From Diadophis punctatus similis (Eukaryota > Chordata > Lepidosauria > Squamata > Dipsadidae), in the NCBI GenBank assembly GCA_023053685.1, contig JALIGW010000003.1, forward strand, positions 50,735,996 through 50,799,995: a DNA stretch of 64,000 nucleotides, given 5' to 3'. Shown here piece after piece: positions 23,566 to 35,335 of this stretch; the first letter of the stretch is position 1, and the number at the start of each line of letters is the position of its first letter. A program made the translations under genes and the position numbers. The notes under the pieces were generated by a model. It was not told the DNA's origin. It made no database searches and saw only the letters and a program-made list of their open reading frames with translations.

Positions 23566-24080
23566 CAAGTGGAGGAGGAATTCTGGGAGTTGAAGTCCAC
23601 AAGTTTGAAGACCCTTGCACCCCCTTGGCAAGTTTAAGACTTGTGGACTTCAACTCCCATTCCTGAGCTAGTATGACTGGAGGAGGAATTCTGGGAGTTG
23701 AAGTCCACAAGGCTTAAACTTGCCAAGGGGGTGCAAGGGTCTTCAAACTTGTGGACTTCAACTCCCAGAATTCCTCCTCCAGTCATGCTAGCTCAGGAAT
23801 TGGAGTTGAAGTCCACAAGTCTTAAAGCTGTCAAGTTTGAAGACCCCTGGGTTAGGGGTTAGGGGTGCAAGGGTCTTCAAACTTGGCAAGACTTTTTACA
23901 ACCATGTACACTTTTTACAAACTTCAAACTTGACAGCTTTAAGACTTGTGGACTTCAACTCCCATTCCTGAGCTAGCATGACTGGAGGAGGAATTCTGGG
24001 AGTTGAAGTCCACAAGGCTTAAAGCTGTCAAGTTTGAAGTTTGTAAAAAGTGTACATGGTTGTAAAAAGTGTACATGGTT
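23566..24080. repeat. Nested inverted hairpin cassettes
   Basis: The 19-mer GGGAGTTGAAGTCCACAAG or a close variant occurs four times forward (near 23586, 23692, 23805, 23999). Its complement occurs three times (near 23639, 23750, 23945), alternating in orientation. Flanking pieces (TGCAAGGGTCTTCAAACTTG, CAGTCATGCTAGCTCAGG, GTACACTTTTTACAA) are also mirrored. It looks like serial insertion or rearrangement of the hAT hairpin MITE at 20516-20621. Confidence 0.9.
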
Positions 24081-24234
24081 GTAAAAAGTATTCTGCTACA
24101 CTGGTATTTTATTAAATAATATATTACTACACCATTTGGTTCAGAATACTTTTTTCCTTGTTTTCCTCCTCTAAAATCTAGGTGCGTCCTATATTCCGGT
24201 GCGTCCTATACTCCGAAAAATACGTTAGTGCAAT

Positions 24235-25225
24235 AACAATGTTATTTTTGGCTATGCGGTAAGTAGCTCTACATGGCCTCCATTCAAAATCCTAATTATT
24301 CTTCATTTCCTGTTACTTATTTGCCTTCATTCAGCTAATAATCAATATTTCAGAGCTCTGTAGTACTTCTCATACAGAGTTGGGAATTTATGTAAACTGA
24401 CAGGTATATAGTCTTGTTTAGTACGGAATGCATTTTTCCCATTTAGTGTATTTGTATTCAATTCTGAGACTCTCAGCTATTGATTCAACATGAAATCCAT
24501 TGCCAGTGTCCTCAGCAAATTCAGAAAAGTTACTCAAAAGAGAATATATTATCAGGTCCTTAGAGGTAGGTTAGTCATGTAGCCCAAAATTATAGACTTT
24601 TGTGTTTACTTATCAGCTGCTTACATTTATGTGAAATTACTTTTTATGTTGCAGATTGTTAATATAACCTTTAGTTTTCTTTAGCACTAAGGAGCTCCTT
24701 CTCTTTAGTTTTTTTCACCAGCCACACAGAAGTGGGAAATATTCTTTTTTTCTGCCTGATTGCTGTGATGCTGGGCATCATCTGACTGCAGTTAGCTCAC
24801 TTTGCAAACAATTCATCTTCTGCAGAGCTGCTTCTGGCCACCTCTACCTAGTTGCTTTCTCATGTTCTTCTCCATCATGAAGCCAGTTGCAAAAATCATG
24901 CTTCCCTGCATCTTGCTGCCTACCCTTCCTGCCATTATTGTGCATAAAAAGGTCTGGGCCAAGCAATTGCCCATACAACTTTGACACACAACTTTCTAAT
25001 TTCAGTGCAATTAGTAGTTCCCCGTTGAAATTCCATTCCCAACCAACATAATTCTCCATATGAAAAGTATGTCCAACTGGCATGCACAATGTTCTGGTTA
25101 TTCCATGCTATGCATTTTTTTTCTTTTATCTTTCTCATTGTATCAACCCTAACTTTGTAAAAAATATTACTAAAGCACAGATTGATTGGGGAAACTTTTG
25201 ATCAATAGGCGGGAGCAGAGAGAGA
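24235..25225. other. Intronic sequence, no gene seen
   Basis: No recognised feature. Short open frames at 24802-25138 have no family signature. Confidence 0.4.
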
Positions 25226-25227
25226 GC

Positions 25228-25248
25228 TTATTCAATGATTGAGAATGA

Positions 25249-25279
<31 letters not shown>

Positions 25280-25335
25280 TACATACACACACACACACAC
25301 ACACACGTGATTTTTTTCTCAATCATTGAATAAGC
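25228..25335. repeat. (TA)n(CA)n microsatellite between inverted arms
   Basis: CTTATTCAATGATTGAGA (25228-25245) and TCTCAATCATTGAATAAG (25318-25335) are exact inverted repeats of 18 bases. They flank a TA/CA array at 25249-25307, so the whole unit can extrude as a hairpin. Confidence 0.9.
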
Positions 25336-25743
25336 GTTGAATAACTGCAGTCTGAGAAAAGGATTGTGAGCATATGTATGGAGGTGGGTGGGAAGAATAC
25401 TATACATGAGAAGAATTGGAAAGCCAGGACTCCTGAGACCAGTGACCACAGCAAATGGAATAATCTTCTAGGCTACAGAAATTAATGCTTTCAGTTAAAC
25501 TTTCAAAGACAGCTAGATTTTAGTAACCAAAAACTGTTAAAGAGCTGGGATTAAGCTAATCAAGCCTGTTGTACATCCCACCCATTAAAACAGACTAGAC
25601 TGGATACCAGTTATTTGCACTCTAGGTTAACCAGTGGACTGACCCGTTGAAAAAGAAATTAAAAAGTGCCTAGGACAGTTTAGGCTCTGATTTTCCTCTC
25701 AGCCAAAAGAAGGTAGGAGAACAAGTTGGGAACTGAATGGAAG

Positions 25744-25744
<1 letters not shown>

Positions 25745-25799
<55 letters not shown>
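25745..25799. repeat. (AC)n microsatellite
   Basis: About 27 uninterrupted AC units, likely polymorphic. Confidence 0.95.
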
Positions 25800-25800
<1 letters not shown>

Positions 25801-25804
25801 CTAA

Positions 25805-27080
25805 TTTTGAGAACTATCAATCACTAATCTCAGCTAGTTCCATTAACTTCACCATCCATTCCATCCAACACCAATTGTAAGTTTTTCCATCTCTGTGCAT
25901 ACAAAAGTTTCCCTGCAGTGACTACATATAAACACAAAGTCCTATGATTTTTTTCCATCTGGTTATCCAACATTTTCATTCTTTTGAATGTTAATTCAGG
26001 AATTGCTACTATGATGTCCTGACAAATATTTATAATATTTTTACAATTTTTGAAGTGTTAATTGCCTGTTCACATTAAACTATTTTAAGATCACAGGCGT
26101 TCCTAAAATAATAGATACAATTTTGTTTTGTAGTTGAATAATAGAAACAAAAAAAGCATAAATGTATGGATGTTCTAATCAATATTCAGGCTGCAGTAAG
26201 ACTGAATATTGTGGAGTATTCTAGTCAATTTTATGGTGACAGGACTCTTTGAAAATAAATGGAAAATTCAAATCCAAATATTACACCTTTCTTTTGCAAA
26301 TAGCATTGCCTTCCTCAAAAGTCTCTTGGAGATTACTATCTGTATAGATTCTTGGGTATAAAAGATTTAGCAGCCATAGTGAGCTTTTCCACAAAGAAAT
26401 TCTGCACTGCACTAAATAATACGACATTAGAAATGCTCCCTGAAATTTTCTGTGATCATTGTCATTGCATGCATGAAAATTCACTGCCTAGAGCTAACCA
26501 TTCCTTTTGAAAATACATTCCTTATCTTACCTAGAACCTGCCATTAAATTGATTGATAGACCATCAACTGCATAGTTTCCTTTTCTTGTAATGCTGTAAA
26601 AATAATTTCTATAGTAAATCTTAAAATACTACTCAAATAAAGAGATAGAAATAATTTGCTTGTGGCATTACATCAGTGACTGTTTGACAAGTGCCAATTA
26701 AAAAACCAAAATGTTTATTTACAATTAATTGGTCAGCCATTGGTCAATCAGTGTTTTTAGTATCCAATGTGTTGCTGCATGATTGATTTAAATGCACTTA
26801 GAATTGTTAGTGTAATAATCTGCAATTATAGAGAAAATGGGCCACTTAAGGAATAAAAGACAATACAGTATAGTTCTTTTTCATGCAGTTGCCATTGCTT
26901 GTTTCAAATTATTTTGTACTATCTTGTTGTCTGTAGCAGACTCCCCAAAAATGTTCTCACTTCACAGAAGTCACAACAATATTCTTCATAATATGACTAT
27001 GAAACTATTATTTTCTAAAAATTGGATTTTTTAGGTGTTATAAATACGGTATCATTTCCAGCAAAACCTCATGTTTTCTC
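25805..27080. other. Intronic AT-rich sequence, no gene seen
   Basis: About 1.3 kb with no repeat family or exon I can name. Confidence 0.4.
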
Positions 27081-27084
27081 TACA

Positions 27085-27650
27085 GCTACATGTAGTCCTT
27101 GCTTAATTATTGCCTATTTAGCAACTGCTGAAAGTTATGATTCGGTTGGAAAATAAACTTTATTATCCCTCCTCACACTTACTATTGTTGCAGCATCCTC
27201 ATAGACACCTAATTGAGATTCAGGCACTTTGCAAACAGTGGGTATTTATGACTGTTGCTGTTGAGTTCCGGTACTGAAGAGGCTGGAGACAGTATTGTGA
27301 CTAACAGTTCTTTATTGAATAACACTCAGATCCAGCAAAAGAACCAGCCTGACAGCTCTCTCTTATATAGAGGGCTGCTGGCTGGTTCAACCAATCAGCG
27401 GTCTTCATTTTCCCACTCAGCAAAGCGGACCTTGGAGTAAACAGTTTAACTTCAATACATAACAGTTGCAGCATTACTCCATCACAAGATCACCATTTGT
27501 GCACTTCATAGCCAGGCTTCTGGGAAGCAAATCAATGGAAAAGCCAGCAGCAAGTTACAATTATGTGCTATTTTACTTAATGTCTGTGTCGCCTAGCTAT
27601 TGAATTGCTGGTCTCAGTTGTGTTTGTTAAGCAAGGACTACCTGCATTAT
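27085..27650 (-). mobile_element. AT-rich DNA-transposon-like element, copy D, split by a solo LTR
   Basis: The left end is ACATGTAGTCCTTGCTTAAT and the right end is GTTAAGCAAGGACTACCTGC, an approximate inverted pair typical of the GTTAAGTGAA family. The central part is interrupted by the solo LTR at 27259-27464. Subterminal motifs (GCAACTGCTGAAAGTTATGA, GCTTCTGGGAAGCAAATCAA) match the family pattern. Confidence 0.65.
27259..27464 (-). mobile_element. Solo LTR, 206 bp, nested
   Basis: It has TG...CA ends on the minus strand (TGTTATGTATTGAAG to GGAACTCAACA). The exact 5-bp target duplication GTTGC is at 27254-27258 and 27465-27469. Read on the minus strand it has a CCAAT-type GATTGG, then a TATA box (TATATAAGAG, complement of 27360-27369), then AATAAA (complement of 27311-27316) about 50 bases later. 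This gives a plausible U3-R-U5 layout. No internal retroviral or Gypsy sequence remains. It starts with the same 14 bases as the LTR at 39430-39702. Confidence 0.85.
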
Positions 27651-27659
27651 AATTTGTTA

Positions 27660-28490
27660 CTCTTTGAGGGAGATTTTTTAAAAAGATGTATTTGTGCTTC
27701 CGAAGACCGTTGTAGTATGCATATTTAGACATTTGCAGAATGGTGGGAGTACAAATCATGCGACTTACATATTTACACCCAAAGTATGAACCTGATACCA
27801 AAGACTGGCGGTTACATCATGACATCACAATGGACATTTCATCATTTTGGTATCATTGCAATTTATGTGGGAGGCCTGTGTGTGCTAATATAGACAGCAT
27901 ACATGAAACTATTATTTTCCTCACCCCAAATTCCCCTTAAAATACATGTGGGCTATCTCAATTTGAATATACTGAATATGGAACACATAGCAAACATTAC
28001 AAGTAGCCTTGGGGAAATGATTTTGAATTTGTATGTAATATATGTATACATATTTATAATTAACCTTTGGGTAATGAAAGGATGATGTGAAAGTAAACAA
28101 CACCATAATGTTTGCAAACTAACAAACAAATCCAAAACATTTAATTAGCCAATACTGCATACTTGAAAGCAACAATGAATTGTTTTGAAAGACATATGCT
28201 TGGTAAAATAGCTAAAGATGCAGAGAATATAGCATCTCCACTATTGGGGTTGTATCTAGATGATTTCACATTTATTTGACCATTTAGTGTTTCCAGAAAA
28301 AGCAATCATTCTGCTTATTGACTGAATATTTGTATCAATGTAGACAACATCAACTTTGGTCTTAAATTTATATTTAATTCACAGAACTGTATTAAGGAGG
28401 AAGAACAAACTTTTTATTTGCTTAACGTTTTTCCTATAGTTATTCCAGTTTCATTCATATTGTTTTCCAAACCTAATACTTCATTACATT
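27660..28490. other. Intronic AT-rich sequence, no gene seen
   Basis: Nothing recognised. Short open frames have no family signature. Confidence 0.4.
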
Positions 28491-28504
28491 CCTTTGCTAT
28501 AGGG

Positions 28505-28882
28505 CAGGGGTGTCAAACTCGATTTCATTGAGAGCCACATCAGGGTTGTGTTTGGCCTCGGGGGGGGCGGGGTGTGTATGTCCAGGGTGTGTGTGGCTAG
28601 CTCAACATCACTCCTGTCGGGGGTGTCTGTGGTGGCCCGAGCGCTCTGCCAGCGAAAACGTGCTCACGAGCTCCGTTTTCAGCTGCAACAGCCTCCTGCA
28701 ACCTTCAGCCAGCGAAAACGGAGCTTCGGGGGTGGGGGCGCATGCGGCCCTCCTGAGCTCTGTTTTCATTGGCAGAAGCACCACGGGCCGGTCCTTTGCT
28801 GTTTACAGAGCAGCCCCGCGCGCCAGATCTAAACACCGTGTGGGCTAGATCCGGCCCCCAGGCCTTCAGTTTGACACTCCTG
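28505..28882. mobile_element. Non-autonomous hAT (CAGGGGTGTCAAACTCG family), 378 bp
   Basis: Ends CAGGGGTGTCAAACTCG and TCAGTTTGACACTCCTG. The exact 8-bp duplication CTATAGGG is at 28497-28504 and 28883-28890. The body (GATTTCATTGAGAGCCACAT, GCTCTGCCAGCGAAAAC) matches 12232-12579. It does not encode transposase. Confidence 0.94.
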
Positions 28883-29371
28883 CTATAGGGTGATAACAGT
28901 TATCAAAAGGGGAACTTTTATTTAAAAACAGTTTTCCTAATGTGGAATCCTTCAGATGTATTATGCGTTACTCTGCCAACCAATTTCTGAATATACCCAA
29001 CAAAGATCCATAGCAAACGTTGGCAAATAATCAACAGGCTGCAAAATTGGAATGATTCAGTTTTCATTTTTATACCCAACTGTACAATATTGTTTGATAG
29101 GTCTAAGATGTACAAATCAAAGCTTTTTTCAATGAAATAAATCTCTTGAAAATTACACGGGACTAAGCTGCTTACAAGTAGTCCATACAACCTGGAATCT
29201 GAAATTTCTGTTGTGTGTCATGAGGTATCCACATGATCAGCCTAATTTTATGACATTTTTTTCAGTGGTTGTTAAGCAAATACCACAATAGTTAAGTGCA
29301 CTTATTATCTACTATGGGCATTTTTTTGCCAGGAACTGGAAGTAAATTCTATTTCTGGCAAAAAATATATA

Positions 29372-29975
29372 CATGTAGTCCTCAACATACAACCATTTGT
29401 TTAGTGACCATTCAAAGTTGCAACAGTACTGAGAAAAGTGATTTATGACTGTGTTTCAAACTTATGACAGTTGCAGCATCTCCATGGTCAGGTGATCAGA
29501 ATTCAGATGTTTGGTAATTAGCATAGATTTATGACAATTGCAGTGTCACAGGGTCATGTGATCAACTTTTGCTACCTTGTGACAAACAAGTCAATGGGGA
29601 AGCAAGATTCATTTAACAATCATGTTATTAACAATTGCAGTGATTCTCTTAACAACTGTGGCAAGAAGGATCGTAAAATGAGTCAAAACTCACTTAACAA
29701 CTTTCTTGCTTAGCATTGGAAATTTTGGGCTCAATTGTGGTTGTAAGTCAGAGACCACCTGTAGTAAATCACAGTCACATGACCACAGGATGCTGCAAAT
29801 AGTCATAAACGTGGACTGATTACCAAGCACTCAAAATACAGTCATGTGACTGTGGGTGTGTATGTGTCGTAACCTTCAGAACTTTGAATCCAGGACATAA
29901 TTCAGAACCTTTTTGTGGATCTGTCATAACTTCGATTGGTTGTTAAGTGACCAGGCATAAATCAAGGAGTACCTG
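29372..29975 (-). mobile_element. AT-rich DNA-transposon-like element, copy E, probably two pieces
   Basis: From 29372 (ACATGTAGTCCTCAACATAC) to 29762 (GTCAGAGACCACCTGTAG) it is a complete inverted-end copy with CTTAACAACTGTGGC-like repeats. A second piece at about 29765-29975 (ACATGACCACAGGATGCTGC to AAGGAGTACCTGTAT) follows directly. This suggests tandem or nested insertion. A related scrap lies at 29270-29300. Confidence 0.65.
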
Positions 29976-30400
29976 TATTTAATGGAACCATTATGTTGCA
30001 ACAAATAATAGAAACTATTACATAAATTAAATTCAGTAAGGCTTTTGGTCCATATAACTATCCTATAGATTGGGGTAAGGGATTTGCTTATTTATTTATT
30101 TGTTTGGTCTGTGGAAGGAGCTTGGAACCTGTTCTACCTATGCTATTGGGTGCTGCATGGTTTTTTTTGGGGGGGGGGGTATTAAAGTTGATAACAAATC
30201 CCAGTCTGAAAAGAACTGAAGTTGTTGGACAAAAAATGGGGTTAAGCATTGTTGCTCAAAATCATTTTATTAATCTATATTTTAAACCATTGCCTAAAAC
30301 TGTAGAGATAGAGATCATGTACAGGTTATGTGCAGCAAACTGCCTACCTCAAACAGGCCTCCCATACCTACATGATCTCACCAAGTTCACATCGCCAGGA

Positions 30401-30674
30401 TGATGTAGGACACTATCCTGGCTGGTATGTGATCTCATCTAGGTTGTATCAACAGGATGTTCTTAAGGATTAGCAAGGAGAATTCACCAATAAAAATGCT
30501 GTTGCTCTTTGTTACCTTTTGCTGCTTGGAAAACGATATAAAAGCAATAAACACTGCGAAGGCAGTCAGACATCTTAGCAGCCTGCAATGACTGGTCTCT
30601 AACTCCATCATAAAACTTTGGTTCAGTTAACACTTGATCTTACAAGTCGATCCTGGTGTGCCACCTGCACATCA
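30401..30674 (+). mobile_element. Candidate solo LTR
   Basis: Ends TGATGT and ACATCA are inverted. Inside are a TATA-like GATATAAAAG (30535-30544) and AATAAA (30546-30551), then a GT/CT-containing 3-prime part. No matching target duplication is visible and no internal region is present, so this remains a candidate. Confidence 0.45.
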
Positions 30675-30679
30675 AATTC

Positions 30680-31745
30680 CTAAATTGCATCATTATTTGA
30701 GAGGATATTGGAAATTCTCAAATCTATAGTTAATCTTTATGCAGATTAAATGTTACTATTAGATATTGGAAGCGTGCAAGAAACTTGAAATAAAGATTTG
30801 GATTATCTTGCGTTAATAAAGAGCTTTAAAAAGTGTTAGATATATATTTGTCATTTTAAGATGCAATTAAATTCAACAAAAGGTTTAGTTTTAAGTTTAT
30901 TGGATGCTACAAAGGATATTCAATAAGAAATGAATTTAACTTTCTGTATGTTAAAAATCTGGTACTGACATATATTTTGGTCTCATTTTCTAGTTATGCG
31001 GTATACTATAATATTAATAAAGGTATTATGTTTTTAAAGGTATTGTGTTACTAAACTCCATATTGAAAATATTTAAAATCACTATTATTTTGTGATGTCA
31101 CAAATAGAGATGCTGATATGTACATTATCAAAAAACAACAACAACCCTCATACATAAAAAGTGCTTTAACAAAAAAGTGAAATACTATAAAGAAAAAAGA
31201 AAATATATATCATAGCAATAAACACTTTGAATTCTACATATATTTGTCTAATGCAAACATTCAGGTACGTTTGCCTATGGCTCCATATTTCTAATACATT
31301 TACAGTATTTGAATATCTGCGGTGAACATAGCTGCCTCCCTTGTTTATATATTAAAGGGATTAACAAGCTGAAGAACTATCCCCACCATAGGATATTGAG
31401 ACATCCCAGATACAGATTTCGCAAAATGCATCTGTTCTGAGTTGCTGGCACTCATGTAGTTTCATTATATTTATTTTTAAGCACAGAGCAACAGTAAAAT
31501 GTTTTGGAAAATATGAACTGTTCTGTATCGGAAAAGCTCTGGATTTCTCTATTTTGGAAAAAAGAGACTGTTTTGTATCTGAAAAACATTGGTCTTCAGC
31601 AAGTAGTTTTGGAAAATAAATATTTTCTATCAGAAAGTACTGGTTTGTAGTTATAAACAACTTCTAGAAATAATACTAAACTTTTAGACTTAGGCTCTAT
31701 ATCTTACCTAGCCAGAGGGATAAACTTAACCGCACTTTGCATGAC
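30680..31745. other. Intronic sequence with a degenerate tandem repeat
   Basis: Mostly AT-rich unique sequence. At about 31500-31655 three imperfect copies of a unit with TTTTGGAAAA, CTGTTYTGTATC and GAAAARC-like motifs occur in tandem, about 50-60 bases each. I recognise no gene. Confidence 0.5.
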
Positions 31746-31752
31746 TTATGGC

Positions 31753-31944
31753 CAGTGGTGTGTTGAGGCGCACTCATACCGGTTTAGAACAGGCTCATTG
31801 TTACATTTTCTGTGAATTGGTTGAGAGCGGAACAGAGCCATGACATCTAGTGAGCTGGTTAGTTGTTTGGTGGCTAGTGGCATGTATGGAGGTAGCAATA
31901 GAATCAGCAGAGCCGGTTGTTATATATTTATCAACACACTACTG
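31753..31944. mobile_element. Non-autonomous hAT (CAGTGGTGTGTTGAGGCGC family), 192 bp
   Basis: Ends CAGTGGTGTGTTG and CAACACACTACTG are perfect inverted repeats apart from one base. The exact 8-bp duplication CTTATGGC is at 31745-31752 and 31945-31952. It is a distinct family within this window, with a single copy. Confidence 0.92.
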
Positions 31945-32223
31945 CTTATGGCCAGAACCTCAGTAATAACTACTACAAGTCATTTTTATGTTCTATGTTT
32001 CAGTCTCTTGTCAATTCAGACCAGTTGCACTGACAGTGCTGATCAAGGAAGCAGACTGGAAGCAGGTGTGCAGTTTCATGGCAAAATGGCATTTGTGATG
32101 GCCTGTGGCTCCATTCCTCTGGCTTCCTTAATGCCATCACAAACAATCTGCAGGGAAGATTCAAGGTTCTAGCCTGAGATTTTTCTGGAGCACATTTTTG
32201 AGGTAGGATGATCTGCCCCAAAT

Positions 32224-32502
32224 CAGAGGTGGGTTTCAGCAGGTTCTGGAGAACTAGTAGCGGAAATTTTGAGTAATTTGGAGAACCGGTAAATACCACC
32301 TCTGACTGGCCCCGCCCCCATCTATTTTCTGCCTCCGAGTCCGAGCTGATCAGGAGGAAATGGGGATTTTGCAGTTACCTTCCCCTGGAGTGGGGTGGGA
32401 ATGGAGATTTTATAGTATCCTCCCCCTGCCACGCCCACCAAGCCACACCCACCAAGCCACGCCCACAAAACCAGTAGTAATTTTTTTTTAATCTCACCAC
32501 TG
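32224..32502. mobile_element. Non-autonomous hAT (CAGAGGTGGGTTTCAGC family), 279 bp
   Basis: Ends CAGAGGTGGGTTTCAGC and AATCTCACCACTG. The exact 8-bp duplication CCCCAAAT is at 32216-32223 and 32503-32510. It is colinear with 14692-14986 (GGCCCCGCCCCCATC and CCACGCCCACCAAGCCAC). Confidence 0.93.
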
Positions 32503-32514
32503 CCCCAAATTGTA

Positions 32515-34415
32515 ATTGCCCCGAACAAGGAGAGTTAGCAGACATGGCACAGGGAAACAAGAATGTGTTATTTTGTGGCTTTTGGCAATTACAAAATATT
32601 ATTTAGCCTAGAGTGACGTCTGTGTATGGCAGAGGTCAAAGAAAGTGTAAATTATAAACTGGAAACTGTGATTGTGGTTGACATTGAGATTCTGTTTGCC
32701 CAAAGCCTAGTTTTATATCCTATCCTGCCAGCATTTGCTTTTTTTTGAATGTTTAAATTATGACATGTAAAAGAAACCTCTATTAGAATGATAGGCCAAC
32801 TGTTCTAGCTCTACACAGTGTTTGAATGAAGTAGTATTTTTCCTGGCATAGAACTTCAGAAACATTGTTTTCTTGTCTTGAGACAGAAGTTTGCCCCTTG
32901 ATGTCAATAATATTGACATTAACTGTAAAAGAAAGAAATTTAAATAACTTCTTGGGTGTTGAAGAGCACTCCTGGAGGTATTATCTACCACAAAGATATT
33001 TAAGACATCAAAATGGTATCTCTGTTTGATATCTGACAAGTATGCAGTGTTTAAATTCTGGGTGTTGGAAAAAAAACTTAATTTTAGTGCTGAATAATTT
33101 TAAAAGATCTTCTGCATTTGAAGCTACTTCGTATTCTGCATCAAGAGAGAATCTTGCTACGGTAAGTACAAAGTGAAATATATCCAAGGCCCCCTTATCT
33201 GCACAAGATAAATTACCATTGTTTAGGAAAGACACTCCAGGGACTGGAGAATTTAATTAAATACATAAGGGTTATGAATATGCATGTAAATTAGACAAGG
33301 TCGAGCTAAAGTAGCTCTACTGTAACTTAAGGATTTTTTTTTTACCTTGAATGAGCTTTAAAAGAATATTTTTTTAAAAAAATCTGAGTATAAAAACCAG
33401 TAAGCATCCTTTTCTATTTTGTCAGCCTTGATAACCTGACAACAAATAATAGCGAATCATTTGTTGACAGCCTGTAAAGATGGCACACTTGATGCTTTTT
33501 CTGTTATCCTGACCCTAATGAATCTTGACAACAAACACTAGGGTAGAAATTGTGGTTACACTGACCCAGATAAAGGATTGGAAAAGCAGGGAGGAGGTGT
33601 TTTTATTGTGCCTGAAATAGAAGGGATAACACAAGCTAATGAAAGATTGGACAGATTTCTGCCTGCTTACATTCTGTGATTAGGCCATATGCAAACAACA
33701 TGCATTTTATATTTAAACGATTACTGAGGAATTCATATTGCCTTTGCTGTTGCGGTCTTAATAAAAGGACTAGCGTAGTTAATATTCTGTTGGCACAAGA
33801 ATTCATAATGTTAAAGATATCTTGACTATTGCTCATATTTTAATTCCAGGCATGTGTATTGAAAGCTTCCCCTCCCCCTTTGTCTTTTGTACGAATAATA
33901 TCACACCAAATTTCTATGCGTAAATGATGTTGCAACAGAGAATCTCAGAATATATGTACTTTAGTGTATTTGTGGGAATTGAAAACTGGCCACTCTCTTT
34001 AAGAGCTTGGGGAACTGAAAGTTAATTGCATGTTTATTTTCCTTTTCACTGCATCCTAGTGAAATGTAATAGTTCTTCACTGACAAATAAACAGGATCAT
34101 GTAAAGAAATCCCTGATGCTGAAATAACACTAGGGAATATATTTTATCTGATTACTTACTATTTCTTGAATGAAAAACATTGATAACTTAAAATATTGAA
34201 CTATGTTTTGGGTGACATCTCTTTCTTGTGTAGTACCAGAGACAGATACCTCAGGTGCCTACTCTGAACAAATTTCTGAACTTTTTAACAGAATGATTTG
34301 CCTCGGTTAGGTGACATATTCATGTGCATTGTTTTTAAATTCTGAGAAGTTTTTAGAAGATGACAAATTGTGTACTATATTTTTGTGTACATATTAAAGA
34401 ATCAGAAAAAAATTA
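32515..34415. other. Intronic AT-rich sequence, no gene seen
   Basis: Nearly 2 kb without a recognisable repeat, exon or RNA. This is one of the longer repeat-poor stretches, so it is a sensible place to look for conserved non-coding elements. Confidence 0.45.
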
Positions 34416-34424
34416 AAATTAGTT

Positions 34425-34760
34425 AAGCACCGGGCCTAGATACTTATGGCCTCTCTTTATGAAATGCTAGAAAAAAAACTAGCAGAACCACCATTGAAGA
34501 TGATGAAATTTGAATAATAAAAATAATACCACAGTTTGCGGAAGAGGTATATGCAGTATAATGGAAATACACAAAGAATGGAATGATCTGAAGAAAATTT
34601 AATTATATACTGTAGACCAATTTATTAAATGTTGATTACAAGATATTTACCACTATAGTAACTAAACATATTAAGGAGTGCATTTGCAAAATTATACATA
34701 CAGATCAGATAGGTTACACTTCAAAAAGAAATATTTCACAGGATATTTTCATTTTTTGTT
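34425..34760 (+). pseudogene. L1-type LINE reverse transcriptase remnant
   Basis: Broken plus-strand translation recalls L1 ORF2: an AAGCACCGGGCCTAGATACT piece corresponds to the conserved Lys-Ala-Pro-Gly-Pro-Asp region. Further on, after several stops and shifts, come pieces like LQDIYHYSN and HTYRSDR, which match the region between RT motifs 1 and 2. It is heavily decayed, with no intact open frame and no ends visible. Confidence 0.55.
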
Positions 34761-35335
34761 TTCCTTTGTATATTTGTTTATTTTTGTTTATTTTCTTTTG
34801 TCCTTAGGATAGTGTTATATTGCACAGCAGGAAGCTGGTGGCAAAAAGTATTGCTTTACCGTTGGAGAACAAAGTACATTTTTTATTTGTGTTGCCAGTA
34901 GCTCAGTTAATGGTTAGCAAAATCTTATTGTTATTCCAGCTTGAGGCAAGCTAATTCTGATTTGTAGGACGATTGATGATGGTGGTGGTGATGATAATGA
35001 TGATGATACAATCTATTCAGTCCTGTCGGATTCTTGATGATTGATTGAACTTTTGCTTAAAGCATAGTATACAATTGGACTGAATGTACCAGGTATTTTT
35101 TTCTGGACAAAATTTTCATCTCTTTGTAACCATAGAAATGTGCTTTTCCTTAAACATTAATGATTTGTTCATGTTAGTATATTCAAATTCACACAGTTTT
35201 GTAAATTTATTAACAAAAAAGGCACACTCATTCACACTGTCCTTGTTTTCTACGCACCTCCTGTAGAGGCATTCTTGAAATATAGAAGTGATACGGGACA
35301 GCATCCCAGAGTTTCCTTGGAAGTAGAGCTATTCA

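Larger units (their letters stand above)
22752..24224. mobile_element. Composite DNA transposon with CCGTATTTTTCGGAGTATAAG ends, 1.47 kb
   Basis: The left end CCGTATTTTTCGGAGTATAA and the right end TATACTCCGAAAAATACG are near-perfect inverted repeats. Flanking TTA trinucleotides (22749-22751 and 24225-24227) look like a 3-bp target duplication, as in PIF/Harbinger elements. A second internal GGTGCGTC(T/C)TATA motif is mirrored at both ends. The interior has no transposase. It has a GC-rich minisatellite (22885-23400) followed by nested hairpin cassettes (23566-24080). Superfamily placement is uncertain. Confidence 0.75.
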
